From Bacteroidetes bacterium UBA1935 (GTDB lineage Bacteria > Bacteroidota > Bacteroidia > Chitinophagales > Chitinophagaceae), in NCBI GenBank assembly GCA_002337045.1, contig DDFF01000007.1, positions 124,001 to 188,000 of the forward strand: 64,000 bases of DNA. Direction: 5' to 3'. Made by a program: the position numbers and the translations under genes. A model generated the notes under the pieces. That model worked only from the letters and a program-made list of their open reading frames with translations. It ran no database searches and was not told the origin of the DNA. Within the stretch, counting starts at the first letter, position 1. Each line of letters begins with the position of its first letter. Below, one piece after another: positions 9,655 to 18,858 of the stretch.

Positions 9655-10194
9655 TTACAGTTGGTTGTATATATAAGCATCTGCTGCGCGAGCTATACCG
9701 AAATACTGGAATGATTTCTTGCGATAGCCTTTTTTGTAGTACGCATCAGTGTTACCTTCTTCAGGTATAGTTACCCAATCGTGGTTTTTAGGTACATACC
9801 AACGATAGATAGTAACAGTGTTAGCACCACGACCTGTCAGAGCGTAGAACTGAGAATGCTTGTTAGTATAACCCATTTTTATCATTTGGTCATCGCTGAA
9901 CTCATCGTCAGAGATGCTCGCATAATCTTTAGTGTCAGGATTGTACCAGCTGTTAACAGCTACGCGACCAGGACCCGGGTTGCGATAAGCTACAAACATC
10001 AAAGTTTTTTCTTTCCAGCCCCAGTTCAGCATTTGGCCGTCCTGATATTCTCCTTCAGCAACTGTAACATAGTTCTGATCGTTTGGATTGTACCAACGAT
10101 ATACCCTAACCAGTTCATCGTTTTGAGCAAAACCAGTATTAGTAGCAAAAACCGATGCCAACACAGTTGTAATGAGGATGAAGGTTTTTTTCAT
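9655..10194 (-). CDS. Secreted protein made of three DUF5648-like repeats
   Basis: A 179-residue exported protein: signal peptide (about 1-23, ending TGFAQ) followed by three tandem repeats of about 45 residues. The repeats start VRVYRWYNPNDQNYVTV, VAVNSWYNPDTKDYASI and VTIYRWYVPKNHDWVTI. Each has a W-Y-x-P turn, an acidic middle, a G-Y/W pair and an aromatic end (LMFVAYR, SQFYAL, FQYFGIAR). This pattern resembles the DUF5648 repeat found at the ends of bacterial surface and hydrolase proteins, where it is thought to bind ligands or cell wall. Here the repeats form the whole mature protein, with no catalytic partner. The start is set by the signal peptide at 10194. It is divergent from secA across 264 bases. 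Confidence 0.65.
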   Translation of the reverse strand: MKKTFILITTVLASVFATNTGFAQNDELVRVYRWYNPNDQNYVTVAEGEYQDGQMLNWGWKEKTLMFVAYRNPGPGRVAVNSWYNPDTKDYASISDDEFSDDQMIKMGYTNKHSQFYALTGRGANTVTIYRWYVPKNHDWVTIPEEGNTDAYYKKGYRKKSFQYFGIARAADAYIYNQL

Positions 10195-10458
10195 AATTAG
10201 TCGCTTTTTTTTCTAAATCGTTTCCAAAATACATAAAAATTTTCTTGCCTTGCAATAGGTAGGGGCAATTTTTTTTTAATCAGGCGTTTATGGCATTTAT
10301 TTCCTTGCTCAAATGCAGCATTTGGCGTAGTTTTGGTGCCCTTTAGGTGTCAGGCTGTCAGTTTTCAAAAACTGCACAGCTTTTGATACTTATTGTTTTT
10401 TAACCCCGGATGGCTCAAAGAGATATTTCGGAATCATAATTAATAACAGAACGTAAAA

Positions 10459-13400
10459 ATGATTGGTTTCCTTTCCAAACTGTTTGGCGGCAGCAAGTCT
10501 GACAAAGACGTAAAACGTGTACAACCGATTGTAGCCGAGATTAACAGGATATACAATGAACTGCAATCCCTGTCGCATGATGAACTGCGTAATAAAACTT
10601 ATGAGTTCCGTGCACAAATCCGCGAGTATCTGAAAGATGTTGATGCACAGATAGCTGAACAAAAAGCTACCGGAGAACAATATGCTGAAACAGACCTGCA
10701 CGCACGCGAGGCCGTATATAACGAAGTAGACAAACTGATTAAAAAGCGCGACCAGCAAATAGAAGAAATTCTGGAAAAACTGGCACCGCAGGCTTTTGCA
10801 GTAGTAAAAGAAGCTGCCCGCAGGCTGAAAGAAAATCCGGTTATTGTATCGAAAGCTACTGAACTGGATAAAGAACTGGCGCTTGAAAAAGACTACATAC
10901 GTATAGAAGGCGATATGTGCCACTTCAGCAATACATGGCAGGCTGCAGGTAATACTGTAACATGGAACATGGTGCACTATGATGTGCAGCTGATAGGTGG
11001 CCTTACCCTGCACGAAGGTAAAATTGCGGAAATGGCTACGGGTGAGGGTAAAACACTTGTATCTACCCTGCCTGCATACCTGAACGCACTTCCGGGCGAA
11101 GGTGTACATATAGTAACGGTGAATGATTATCTGGCTCGTCGTGACCAGGAATGGAATGGTCCACTGTTCGAATTCCTCGGCCTGACGGTTGATTGTATCG
11201 ATAAACACCAGCCAAACTCTCCAATGCGCCGCAAAGCGTATCTCTCAGACATCACATACGGTACTAATAACGAGTTCGGTTTTGACTATCTGCGCGATAA
11301 CATGGTACACCACCCAGACGAAAAAGTGCAGCGCAAGCACCACTATGCAATGGTGGATGAGGTGGATAGCGTACTGGTGGATGATGCGCGTACACCGCTT
11401 ATCATATCAGGCCCTGTGCCACGTGGCGATGAGCAACAGTTCCACATACTGAAGCCGCGCATCGAAAAACTGATTGAAGCACAGAAACGTGTCATTAATA
11501 ACAGCATTACAGAAGCTAAGAAACTGATAGCTGAAGGTAAAGCGGACAAAGACAACGGTGGCCTGCACTTGTATCGTGCATACAGAGGCTTGCCAAAGAG
11601 CACTGCCCTTATCAAATTCCTGAGCGAAGAAGGTAACAAGCAAATACTGCAAAAAGCAGAAAACCACTTTATAGGCGAGCAAAAACGCAATATGCCTGTG
11701 GTGGACTCTGAACTATACTTCTACATAGAAGAAAAACAAAACAGCGTAGACCTTACAGAAAAAGGCCTTGCACTGATAACTCAATCAGGCGAAGACCCTC
11801 ACTTCTTTATCCTGCCGGATATTGCAACAGGGCTTACTGCAATTGAAAACCTAGACGTATCTCCTGAAGAAAAAGCACAACGCAAAGACGCGCTATTGCA
11901 GGAATATTCCATAAAAGCAGACCGCATCCACTCTATTCAGCAATTGCTGAAAGCATACACATTGTTTGAAAAAGACGTGGAGTATGTAGTAATGGACGGT
12001 AAAGTAAAAATCGTTGACGAACAAACAGGCCGTATTCTGGATGGCCGCCGCTATAGCGATGGTTTGCATCAGGCGATAGAAGCGAAAGAAAACGTAGAGG
12101 TTGAAGCAGCTACACAAACATTCGCTACCATCACGCTACAAAACTTCTTCCGTATGTATCACAAACTGGGTGGTATGACGGGTACCGCAGAAACAGAAGC
12201 AGGCGAACTTTGGGAAATCTATAAACTGGACGTAGTAGCTATCCCTACAAACGTACCAATATCTCGTAAAGACCAGCAAGACCTTGTTTATAAAACCAAA
12301 CGCGAGAAGTATAAAGCTGTTATCGACGAGATAGAAGCACTGCGTGGTGTAGGCCGCCCCGTACTGGTAGGTACTACATCTGTAGAGGTATCAGAATTGC
12401 TGAGCCGTATGCTGCAGCAAAAGAAAATACCGCACAATGTACTGAATGCGAAACAACACTCTAAAGAAGCACAGGTAGTAGCAGAAGCGGGCTTGACAGG
12501 TGCTGTAACCATAGCTACCAACATGGCAGGCCGTGGTACGGATATCAAGCTCGGACCGGGTGTGAAGGAAGCAGGTGGCCTTGCCATCATAGGTACAGAA
12601 CGCCACGAAAGCCGTCGTGTAGACCGCCAGTTGCGTGGTCGTGCAGGCCGTCAGGGCGATCCGGGTACATCTCAATTCTTCGTATCACTGGAAGATGATC
12701 TGATGCGCCTTTTCGGTTCTGAACGCATTGCATCGTTGATGGATAAAATGGGCCATAAAGATGGCGAGGTACTGCAACACAGCATGATTACCAAATCTAT
12801 TGAGCGTGCACAGAAGAAAGTAGAAGAGAACAACTTTGGTATACGTAAGCGCCTGCTGGAATACGATGACGTAATGAACTCTCAGCGCGACGTTATCTAT
12901 AAACGCCGTAACCACGCATTGTTTGGCGACCGTCTTGCAATAGACATCGACAATGCAATGTATGATGTGTGCATAGATACTGCTACCAAGTTTGAAGACA
13001 GCAGAGACTTTGAAGCATTCAAACTGGATGTAATGATGCACCTTGCTATGGAACCGCAAGGCATTACAGAAGATGAATTTGCAAAAGGCGACCTGACTGC
13101 AATAGGTGATAAACTGTACAATCAGGTAAAAGAATACTACGCACGCAAAACTGCTGCTATAAGTGAAAATATACTGCCTGCGCTTACACAGATACTGAAT
13201 GAAAACGGCGACCGTGTTGAAAACATCGTTATTCCGTTTACAGATGGCATACGTGGCATACAGGTATATGCAAATCTGAAAGATGCTGTTGCCAGCAATG
13301 GCCGCAGTGTATACCAGACACTGGAAAAGAATATGACGCTGGCACTGATAGACGATGCGTGGAAAGACCACCTGCGTGCTATGGACGACCTTCGCAATTC

Positions 13401-13785
13401 TGTACAGATGGCATCGTACGAACAGAAAGACCCGCTGTTGATATACAAATTTGAAGCGTTCAACCTGTTTAAACAAATGATGCTGGAAACGAACAAAACC
13501 ATCACATCGTTCCTGCTGCGTGCCGGCATACCAATGCAAGATGCACCGCCACAGGCTGTAGATGAGATTCCGCAGCATACAGATATGAGCGAATTGCAGA
13601 TGAACAAAGAAGACATAGACGAGGCAGGACAGGATTATGCAGCTGACGAACGCGATATCTATAACGGAGATACAGAAGTAAGGCGCACACCGGTACAGGC
13701 AGGCCCTAAAATAGGCCGAAATGACCCTTGCCCTTGCGGTAGTGGTAAGAAATACAAAAGTTGTCATGGCAGGGGCTTACAATAG
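10459..13785 (+). CDS. secA: Preprotein translocase ATPase SecA
   Basis: The motor that pushes unfolded preproteins through SecYEG. The protein is 1108 residues, the long form usual in Bacteroidota. It shows the N-terminal SecA motif MIGFLSKLFGGSKSDKD, the Walker A loop ATGEGKTLVS with the preceding KIAEM segment, a DEAD-like Walker B VDEVDSVLVDDAR, the preprotein cross-linking domain, the second nucleotide-binding fold (NMAGRGTDIKLG, then QLRGRAGRQGDPG) and the helical scaffold/wing region. The C-terminus carries the zinc-binding SEC-C motif CPCGSGKKYKSCHG, which contacts SecB or ribosomes. An acidic linker precedes it. It stands alone, followed by a DUF6580 gene with a 76-base gap. The antisense frames inside it have no support. 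Confidence 0.98.
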   Translation: MIGFLSKLFGGSKSDKDVKRVQPIVAEINRIYNELQSLSHDELRNKTYEFRAQIREYLKDVDAQIAEQKATGEQYAETDLHAREAVYNEVDKLIKKRDQQIEEILEKLAPQAFAVVKEAARRLKENPVIVSKATELDKELALEKDYIRIEGDMCHFSNTWQAAGNTVTWNMVHYDVQLIGGLTLHEGKIAEMATGEGKTLVSTLPAYLNALPGEGVHIVTVNDYLARRDQEWNGPLFEFLGLTVDCIDKHQPNSPMRRKAYLSDITYGTNNEFGFDYLRDNMVHHPDEKVQRKHHYAMVDEVDSVLVDDARTPLIISGPVPRGDEQQFHILKPRIEKLIEAQKRVINNSITEAKKLIAEGKADKDNGGLHLYRAYRGLPKSTALIKFLSEEGNKQILQKAENHFIGEQKRNMPVVDSELYFYIEEKQNSVDLTEKGLALITQSGEDPHFFILPDIATGLTAIENLDVSPEEKAQRKDALLQEYSIKADRIHSIQQLLKAYTLFEKDVEYVVMDGKVKIVDEQTGRILDGRRYSDGLHQAIEAKENVEVEAATQTFATITLQNFFRMYHKLGGMTGTAETEAGELWEIYKLDVVAIPTNVPISRKDQQDLVYKTKREKYKAVIDEIEALRGVGRPVLVGTTSVEVSELLSRMLQQKKIPHNVLNAKQHSKEAQVVAEAGLTGAVTIATNMAGRGTDIKLGPGVKEAGGLAIIGTERHESRRVDRQLRGRAGRQGDPGTSQFFVSLEDDLMRLFGSERIASLMDKMGHKDGEVLQHSMITKSIERAQKKVEENNFGIRKRLLEYDDVMNSQRDVIYKRRNHALFGDRLAIDIDNAMYDVCIDTATKFEDSRDFEAFKLDVMMHLAMEPQGITEDEFAKGDLTAIGDKLYNQVKEYYARKTAAISENILPALTQILNENGDRVENIVIPFTDGIRGIQVYANLKDAVASNGRSVYQTLEKNMTLALIDDAWKDHLRAMDDLRNSVQMASYEQKDPLLIYKFEAFNLFKQMMLETNKTITSFLLRAGIPMQDAPPQAVDEIPQHTDMSELQMNKEDIDEAGQDYAADERDIYNGDTEVRRTPVQAGPKIGRNDPCPCGSGKKYKSCHGRGLQ

Positions 13786-13846
13786 CCCTTGTATGACAAT
13801 TGGGGATATGTGAATTTTTGTTTTTTAATAATTGCTTCCTACTTTA

Positions 13847-13854
13847 TACTTTTG
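13847..13854 (+). promoter_or_regulatory. Candidate -7 promoter element of the DUF6580 gene
   Basis: TACTTTTG matches TAnnTTTG and ends seven bases before the ATG at 13862, suggesting a very short or absent 5' leader. Confidence 0.45.
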
Positions 13855-13861
13855 ACGTAAG

Positions 13862-14410
13862 ATGAAACGTAACTATACAAATATTATACTGGCTGCGGGT
13901 TTAATACTGGCTGCTGCCGTTATGCGCATTATTTCTGCTGAAATGTTCATACCGAACATCACGCCAATAGCGGCTGTAGGTCTGTTTGGCGGTGCTGTTA
14001 TTGCCGATAAAAAATATGCTTACATACTACCGTTGGCTGCTATGTTCCTGGCCGATTTGTACTTTACCCTGTTTACAGGTATTAAAGGCTTCTACGGCAT
14101 AGACCAGTTGTTTGTATATGGTGGCATGGCACTTACTACATTCCTGGGTACTAAAATGGGCAATGTAACGGGTATTAAAGTATTGGGCTATTCACTGATT
14201 GGCTCTTTCATCTTCTTCGTAGTATCAAACTTTGGTTACTATCTGGCAGGGTGGAATGGCTATGCAATGAGCGGTCTTGCTAAGACGTTTATTGATGCAA
14301 TACCTTTCTACAAAAATAGCCTTGCTACAGACCTGATAGGTAGTGTAGTATTGTTTGGCACTTACCACTTGGCAAAGAAAGCAGTTGGTGCACAGGTACA
14401 AAACGCATAA
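13862..14410 (+). CDS. DUF6580 family integral membrane protein
   Basis: A 182-residue membrane protein with about five hydrophobic segments (roughly 8-28, 36-62, 74-92, 110-132 and 155-172). It shows the family signature NITPIAAVGLFGGA near residue 31 and an LFLADLYFTLF-like stretch in the second helix. DUF6580 proteins resemble the substrate-binding (S) components of small-molecule transporters, but the substrate is unknown. No ECF-type energising module lies next to it, so a transport role here is inference only. It has its own promoter-like element at 13847-13854 and a terminator at 14433-14459. Confidence 0.75.
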   Translation: MKRNYTNIILAAGLILAAAVMRIISAEMFIPNITPIAAVGLFGGAVIADKKYAYILPLAAMFLADLYFTLFTGIKGFYGIDQLFVYGGMALTTFLGTKMGNVTGIKVLGYSLIGSFIFFVVSNFGYYLAGWNGYAMSGLAKTFIDAIPFYKNSLATDLIGSVVLFGTYHLAKKAVGAQVQNA

Positions 14411-14432
14411 TCTTTATAACATCATACAACAA

Positions 14433-14459
14433 AACATCCTGCAATATCTGCGGGATGTT
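14433..14459 (+). terminator. Intrinsic terminator after the DUF6580 gene
   Basis: AACATCCTGCA (14433-14443) pairs with TGCGGGATGTT (14449-14459) with one T-G wobble, followed by a T-rich tract (TTTTGTTTT). Confidence 0.75.
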
Positions 14460-14494
14460 TTTGTTTTAATGCATATTCAAAAGACATTTGTAGT

Positions 14495-14887
14495 ATGATA
14501 CTGCATTCTCTATACATAGATACTACTGCAAACAAAGGGCGTGGTGTTTTTACGCTGGAGGCAATAGAAGCAGATACGATAATTGAAGTATCACCTGTGA
14601 TTATAATGAGTGCAGAGGAAAGGGTATTGCTGGATAAAACCCTGCTGCACGATTATATTTTTGAATGGAATCCACCGGAAAACCCTCATCAATGCTGTAT
14701 GGCACAGGGGTATATTTCTGTGTACAATCACTCTTATGCATCTAACTGCGAGTACTTTATGAACTATGATGAGAAAATCATCATCATCAAAACAGTACGT
14801 GCTATTGCTGAAAAAGAAGAACTAACCATTAATTATAATGGCGATTGGGACAATGCCACACCCGTTTGGTTTGATGTAAAAGACTAA
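14495..14887 (+). CDS. Small SET-domain protein (putative protein-lysine methyltransferase)
   Basis: The 130 residues make up a bare SET domain. The N-terminal strand has the G-R-G-V-F motif (KGRGVFTLEAIEADT), the middle has the SAM/knot motif YNHSYASNC (N-H pair), and the end has the catalytic Tyr region EELTINYNGDW. The family methylates lysines of proteins; bacterial single-domain members have no agreed substrate, so the target is unknown. It is followed 22 bases later by the pterin dehydratase gene in the same direction, so they may be co-transcribed, though no functional link is evident. The start is the first ATG after the terminator of the upstream gene. Confidence 0.8.
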   Translation: MILHSLYIDTTANKGRGVFTLEAIEADTIIEVSPVIIMSAEERVLLDKTLLHDYIFEWNPPENPHQCCMAQGYISVYNHSYASNCEYFMNYDEKIIIIKTVRAIAEKEELTINYNGDWDNATPVWFDVKD

Positions 14888-14909
14888 CTTTAGTCATAAT
14901 CCTGATACT

Positions 14910-15140
14910 ATGTGGAAAGAAGAAAACAATACGCTTTACAAACGCTTTCAATTCAATGATTTCTCTGAAGCATTTGCCTTTATGACACGCGTTGCCATAC
15001 TTGCCGAAAAGCATAATCACCACCCAAAATGGACGAATGTTTGGAACACTGTAGAATTATGGCTGAGCACGCACGACGCAGGCAATATCGTTACCGATAA
15101 AGATCTTGCATTAGCAAACGATATTGATAAATTAATCTAG
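14910..15140 (+). CDS. phhB: 4a-hydroxytetrahydrobiopterin dehydratase (PCD/DCoH)
   Basis: Dehydrates 4a-hydroxytetrahydropterin so that the pterin cofactor of aromatic amino acid hydroxylases can be recycled; some homologues act in molybdopterin metabolism. The compact 76-residue protein shows the active-site motif AEKHNHHPKW (His37, His38, Pro39) and the second conserved part VELWLSTHDAGNIVTDKD with the catalytic-site His55. It is shorter at the N-terminus than many PCDs (about 95-110 residues), typical of the minimal bacterial form. The last nine bases overlap the end of the convergent M14 peptidase gene. No phenylalanine hydroxylase is visible in the window. Confidence 0.9.
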   Translation: MWKEENNTLYKRFQFNDFSEAFAFMTRVAILAEKHNHHPKWTNVWNTVELWLSTHDAGNIVTDKDLALANDIDKLI

Positions 15141-16856
15141 CCTGAAAACAGGATAGCGCATGTGCACCGGCTCGTAGTATGGCGAGTTTTTGTATACAAA
15201 ATCAAGCTGAGCTTCGCCATCTTCTGCAAATTTTGCATCTGCTGCTTTCTGCTCGTTCAGCTTTTGTTGCAATACTTTGTCTGCCTGTAGCAGCCTTGCA
15301 CCTTCATCTTCAAATACATAATCACTGAAGTATTCTTTCTGTTGCAGCACGGCATCAAAAAAGCCCCAAGCAAAGAATGCATCAGGCGCCGTTGGCTCCA
15401 GCACTTCTACCAGATAGCGTGCAGATGGCTGATTGAGCGAAACGATATAATCGCCTTTGTATAGTTTCACAAATTGCTTCTCATACTTTACCCTTACTTT
15501 ACTGTGCAGATAATGCCCTTCGTATGGTCGCGGAGATGTTTCATAACCCGCTATCATATATACGCCCAGCTGCATCAATGTATCTGCCTGCACTTCCTGC
15601 ATGGCTACATTATTCACTTTCAGCCTGTCTACAACCCTGCCCCAGCCACGTGACACATAATATGCGCGCGGCGCTGCAACCGTCTGTGATGCCTTATAAT
15701 GGTCGTAGTACGTTATTTGTTTGGTATAAGGCTTCTCTCTGTCGTAATACAATCTTGGCTTACCCGATATATCACTTGGTTTGAAACCACTTTCATATCC
15801 TTTGAAGGTGATGGTAGAATGGCTTGAAGAATCGGGCACCCATGCAATAGGTATGGCAGATTGCTTCATATAGGCTACTTTTTGCCTGGCTCTTGTTTTC
15901 TGTATCTCTGCACCGTCAGTACCTGCAATACCTATAAAGCTGCTCATCATTGTATAGGTGGCTTCTACACGTTGCTTAAACGGCTTCAGCATATGTGTTT
16001 CACTAACAAAAGAAAACGTATGATACAGGGCTGCAAAACCACTTGCAAAACGCGGGCCTTCATGAAAAGCCAACCAACCCTGATCTGGTGTATGCCCCCA
16101 GTGATTTACATAAGGCACAAGGTCGTAGCCTTTCTTCTTCATTTCTCTGTATACTGCAGGTTCAAGATTTTCTTTCAGGTATTTGCCCATCACACCGCCA
16201 AGCTTATCGTACTGTGTTGTCAGCAGTGTCATTACATGCTGATAGTCTGCACCATCACTTACGTGGTTATCAATAAATATATCGGGGTCGAGGCTGCGGA
16301 ATAGTGATACAAGGCTTTGCGTTTCTTTAGCATCCATCTTCATGAAGTCTCTGTTCAGATCAAGGTTCTGTGCATTACCCCTGAAACCATACTCCAGTGG
16401 TCCGTTTTGATTGGCACGGCTATGACTGCCCCGATTCAGCATACCTCCGATATTAAATACGGGAATTACTGCCAACACTATATTATCAGGTACTTTTATT
16501 TTGCCCTGTGCAGCATCGCGCAGCAACATCATGCTGGCATCTATACCATCGGGCTCTCCGGGATGTATGCCGTTGTTTATCAGTATTATCAGTTTATTCT
16601 TAACCTTCCACTCGGCTATATCAAAACCTGCATCGTTGCTATAGTACACTACTTGCAGCGGATAGTAAGTGTCGGTTTCGCCCGCTTCTGCCATGCGTAT
16701 GGTAGCATACTGCTCATCCAGCTCATGGTAATACTTTATCAGTTGCTGATATGTAACAGATTGCGTGCCGCCGCTGCGCTCAAATACGGTTTCAAAATCC
16801 TGAGCATTGGCAGATGCCAATAACAGTGAGAAACAAAAAAATAGCCATCCTTTCAT
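15132..16856 (-). CDS. Secreted M14 family zinc carboxypeptidase
   Basis: An exported metallopeptidase of 574 residues. The signal peptide covers 1-18 (MKGWLFFCFSLLLASANAQ). The M14 zinc ligands are visible as His98-x-x-Glu101 in NNGIHPGEPDG and His198 in DNHVSD. The substrate carboxylate-binding Asn-Arg is in NLDLNRDFMK (about 168-169). A later FVSETHMLKPF segment probably holds the catalytic Glu. The C-terminal 200 residues form an extra domain often seen in these Bacteroidota homologues. It probably trims peptides outside the cytoplasm; the exact specificity cannot be told. It is tail-to-tail with phhB (9-base overlap) and 29 bases upstream of the next minus-strand start region. Confidence 0.9.
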   Translation of the reverse strand: MKGWLFFCFSLLLASANAQDFETVFERSGGTQSVTYQQLIKYYHELDEQYATIRMAEAGETDTYYPLQVVYYSNDAGFDIAEWKVKNKLIILINNGIHPGEPDGIDASMMLLRDAAQGKIKVPDNIVLAVIPVFNIGGMLNRGSHSRANQNGPLEYGFRGNAQNLDLNRDFMKMDAKETQSLVSLFRSLDPDIFIDNHVSDGADYQHVMTLLTTQYDKLGGVMGKYLKENLEPAVYREMKKKGYDLVPYVNHWGHTPDQGWLAFHEGPRFASGFAALYHTFSFVSETHMLKPFKQRVEATYTMMSSFIGIAGTDGAEIQKTRARQKVAYMKQSAIPIAWVPDSSSHSTITFKGYESGFKPSDISGKPRLYYDREKPYTKQITYYDHYKASQTVAAPRAYYVSRGWGRVVDRLKVNNVAMQEVQADTLMQLGVYMIAGYETSPRPYEGHYLHSKVRVKYEKQFVKLYKGDYIVSLNQPSARYLVEVLEPTAPDAFFAWGFFDAVLQQKEYFSDYVFEDEGARLLQADKVLQQKLNEQKAADAKFAEDGEAQLDFVYKNSPYYEPVHMRYPVFRLD

Positions 16857-16885
16857 AGATGGCTAAAGATAAAAAGATTGAGGCG

Positions 16886-17755
16886 TTAATCTACTTTGTT
16901 CCGTGCCTTCCACCCCTTCCACATTTTGGTGGATGTTCGGGAATTATTCCACCAACCGTTATCGGGCCAGTCGTAAGAGAAAGGCATCATAATCAATGAT
17001 ACATTCAAACCTGTTTTACCTCTCAGGTTGAAATTATCTACACCAAACGGATTGTCTTTGTGCCAGTTATCATTGTTATCAATCAGTTTAAAATCTCCGA
17101 AATTGTAGTTCACGCGCAGCTTCCAGCAGATACCTGCAAAAATGCCTACTTCAAATCGTACGTATGGTGTAAGCCCGAAGAATTTCTGAACATTCGGATT
17201 TTTCTTACCTGTGTCTTCCAACCTTGTTTTGTTGTACATAGGCATAAAACCACCTCCGAAATTCATACAGAAACGTTGATTTTTTTCACGTGCAGCATCA
17301 GAACCAAACCTAAGACTAATACCGGTAGGCAATGCCATTTGTGTTGTCACAGCACCATTGTTCCACTCTCTTTCTCTATAGAAACCCTGGCCTATACCTT
17401 TCCAATATGTCCACCCGTACATGAAATCCAAATCCCAAGTCAATACGGTTGCCTTACCCATCCTCAACAAACGGGAATGTGTACCAATTGTTACACCAAG
17501 TCCGCCTTTAGAGGTTGACGGACCATCGTAATAAACACTTTTATAGTTACCATCTATATAGCTCACAAAATCGCCCTTATAGTAAGAGCTAGCGGCAAAT
17601 GAAGATATACCCAACTGGAATTTATGCAAGCTGTATGGTAATCGGCTTTGCTTTACATAACCTTGTTTTATATAATCTTCCTTAGCGAAAGATCGGAAGC
17701 TAGCGGAAAAAGCAAGTATAAATAATAGCAGAAATACAGGTAGTCTGTTTATCAT
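16886..17755 (-). CDS. Predicted outer-membrane/envelope protein, unknown function
   Basis: A 289-residue protein from the internal ATG at 17755, which sits directly before the signal peptide MINRLPVFLLLFILAFSASFRSFA; a longer frame starts at 17785 but adds residues with no signal character. The mature part is rich in alternating aromatic and glycine residues (for example FMYGWTYWKGIGQGFYRE, GGGFMPMYN, YVRFEVGIFAGICWK), typical of outer-membrane beta-strands. The C-terminus is basic (KMWKGWKARNKVD) rather than ending in a classical aromatic signature. No family is recognised. It is in the same direction as the M14 gene and probably upstream of it in one transcript. It is divergent from the ECF sigma gene. 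Confidence 0.65.
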   Translation of the reverse strand: MINRLPVFLLLFILAFSASFRSFAKEDYIKQGYVKQSRLPYSLHKFQLGISSFAASSYYKGDFVSYIDGNYKSVYYDGPSTSKGGLGVTIGTHSRLLRMGKATVLTWDLDFMYGWTYWKGIGQGFYREREWNNGAVTTQMALPTGISLRFGSDAAREKNQRFCMNFGGGFMPMYNKTRLEDTGKKNPNVQKFFGLTPYVRFEVGIFAGICWKLRVNYNFGDFKLIDNNDNWHKDNPFGVDNFNLRGKTGLNVSLIMMPFSYDWPDNGWWNNSRTSTKMWKGWKARNKVD

Positions 17756-17869
17756 AGGTAGTTGATATTTGGCACTAAAATGCAATAAATCATTATTATA
17801 TACAAACAGTTAAAAGTCATTTTTTGTGGAAATTGCTGTTTCTTGCTTCTATAGAATATAGTTTGTCAT

Positions 17870-18424
17870 TTGCCGACGGGAGAAACTACATATAAAACCG
17901 ATGAGGAACTGCTGAGTGCCTTCAGAAAAAGCGGAGATAATACGCTGATGGGGCTGCTGCTGCAACGCTACACAATGTTGCTGCTAGGTGTGGCTATGAA
18001 ATACCTGAAGGACAAGACTGCTGCGGAAGACGCCGTACAGCATGTATTCATGAAAGCAATATCGCATCTACCCAAAGATGATATTCAAAACTTTAAAGGA
18101 TGGCTGTATGTGCTAATGCGCAATTACTGCCTGCAACAGCTGCGAGACAAGCATTATCATACAGATGAGGCTATACTTTACAACGTATCTGCAACAGAAG
18201 ACGATAAGGAAGACAGGGTATGGAAAGAGGCTACGCTTGAAGCTATGCAATATGCTATACAGAAGCTGGAACCTGAACAAAAACTGTGTATACAGCTCTT
18301 CTATATGCAGAAACAAAGCTATAAGCAGATAATGGAGCAGACAAAATTTACCTTTGAACAGGTAAAGAGCTATATTCAGAATGGGAAACGCAACCTGAAA
18401 CTGATACTGACGCAAAAGAAATAA
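17870..18424 (+). CDS. ECF-type sigma-70 factor
   Basis: A 184-residue alternative sigma factor: region 2 (about 10-80, DELLSAFRKSGD, then KYLKDKTAAEDAVQHVFMKA and WLYVLMRNYCLQQLRDKH) and region 4 (about 125-180, EQKLCIQLFYMQKQSYKQI, then FTFEQVKSYIQNGKRNLK). No ATG exists before region 2; the frame opens at a TTG (17870) giving M-P-T-G-E. The second ECF sigma of this window (61340-61909) has the same TTG-CCG-x-GGA beginning, which supports the TTG start. Its stop overlaps the ATG of the partner gene by one base (TAATG), a typical sigma/anti-sigma operon arrangement. Confidence 0.88.
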   Translation: MPTGETTYKTDEELLSAFRKSGDNTLMGLLLQRYTMLLLGVAMKYLKDKTAAEDAVQHVFMKAISHLPKDDIQNFKGWLYVLMRNYCLQQLRDKHYHTDEAILYNVSATEDDKEDRVWKEATLEAMQYAIQKLEPEQKLCIQLFYMQKQSYKQIMEQTKFTFEQVKSYIQNGKRNLKLILTQKK

Positions 18425-18777
18425 TGAACGGTAAGGACAACATATGGAACCACAAAAGCGATAAGCTGACCGAAGATATGCTACAGGCATATTTTGACGG
18501 CAAGCTATCGGCCGAGCAACAGCATGAGGTAGAAATGTGGTTGTCTGAAACAGGTATGGAAGCAGATGCTCTGGAAGGCTTGCAAGCCATGCCCGCCAAC
18601 GAAAGCCGTGAAATAACCAACAAGCTGAACCGCGAACTGCAGCAACAAATAAGAAAGAAACCACGCAGGCGCTCCAAAGCCATTAAAGACAATTATTGGG
18701 CTTGGGTAGCAATAGTTGTCATTCTATTATTGATAATCCTTGCCTATGTGATTATTCACTTACAATCAGCCAGGTAA
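18424..18777 (+). CDS. Zinc-less anti-sigma-like membrane protein
   Basis: A 117-residue protein with a cytoplasmic N-terminal domain (about 10-60) and one membrane helix (about 92-112, NYWAWVAIVVILLLIILAYV). The N-terminal domain aligns with the zf-HC2 anti-sigma domain of the gene at 60138-61343: HEVEMWLSETGMEADALEGL against HAVEQHLHSCPMCSDAADGL. The two zinc Cys are replaced here by Thr43 and Glu46. A degenerate zinc-free anti-sigma domain is therefore likely; family membership is inferred from that alignment and from the gene order. It overlaps the sigma gene by one base and probably holds that factor at the inner membrane. There is no extracytoplasmic sensor domain, only a few residues after the helix. 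Confidence 0.7.
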   Translation: MNGKDNIWNHKSDKLTEDMLQAYFDGKLSAEQQHEVEMWLSETGMEADALEGLQAMPANESREITNKLNRELQQQIRKKPRRRSKAIKDNYWAWVAIVVILLLIILAYVIIHLQSAR

Positions 18778-18858
18778 GGTACTTACAGCAAAATGAATAT
18801 CTTATAAAAATCTGTACCTTGCAGAGCAAGCCAAAAGGCTCGCATACAAAATATTACT

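Noticed and set aside
12685..13767. A 360-codon open frame on the minus strand inside secA
   Set aside because: Composition (Phe, Cys, Tyr, Val runs) is that of an antisense shadow and secA is intact on the other strand.
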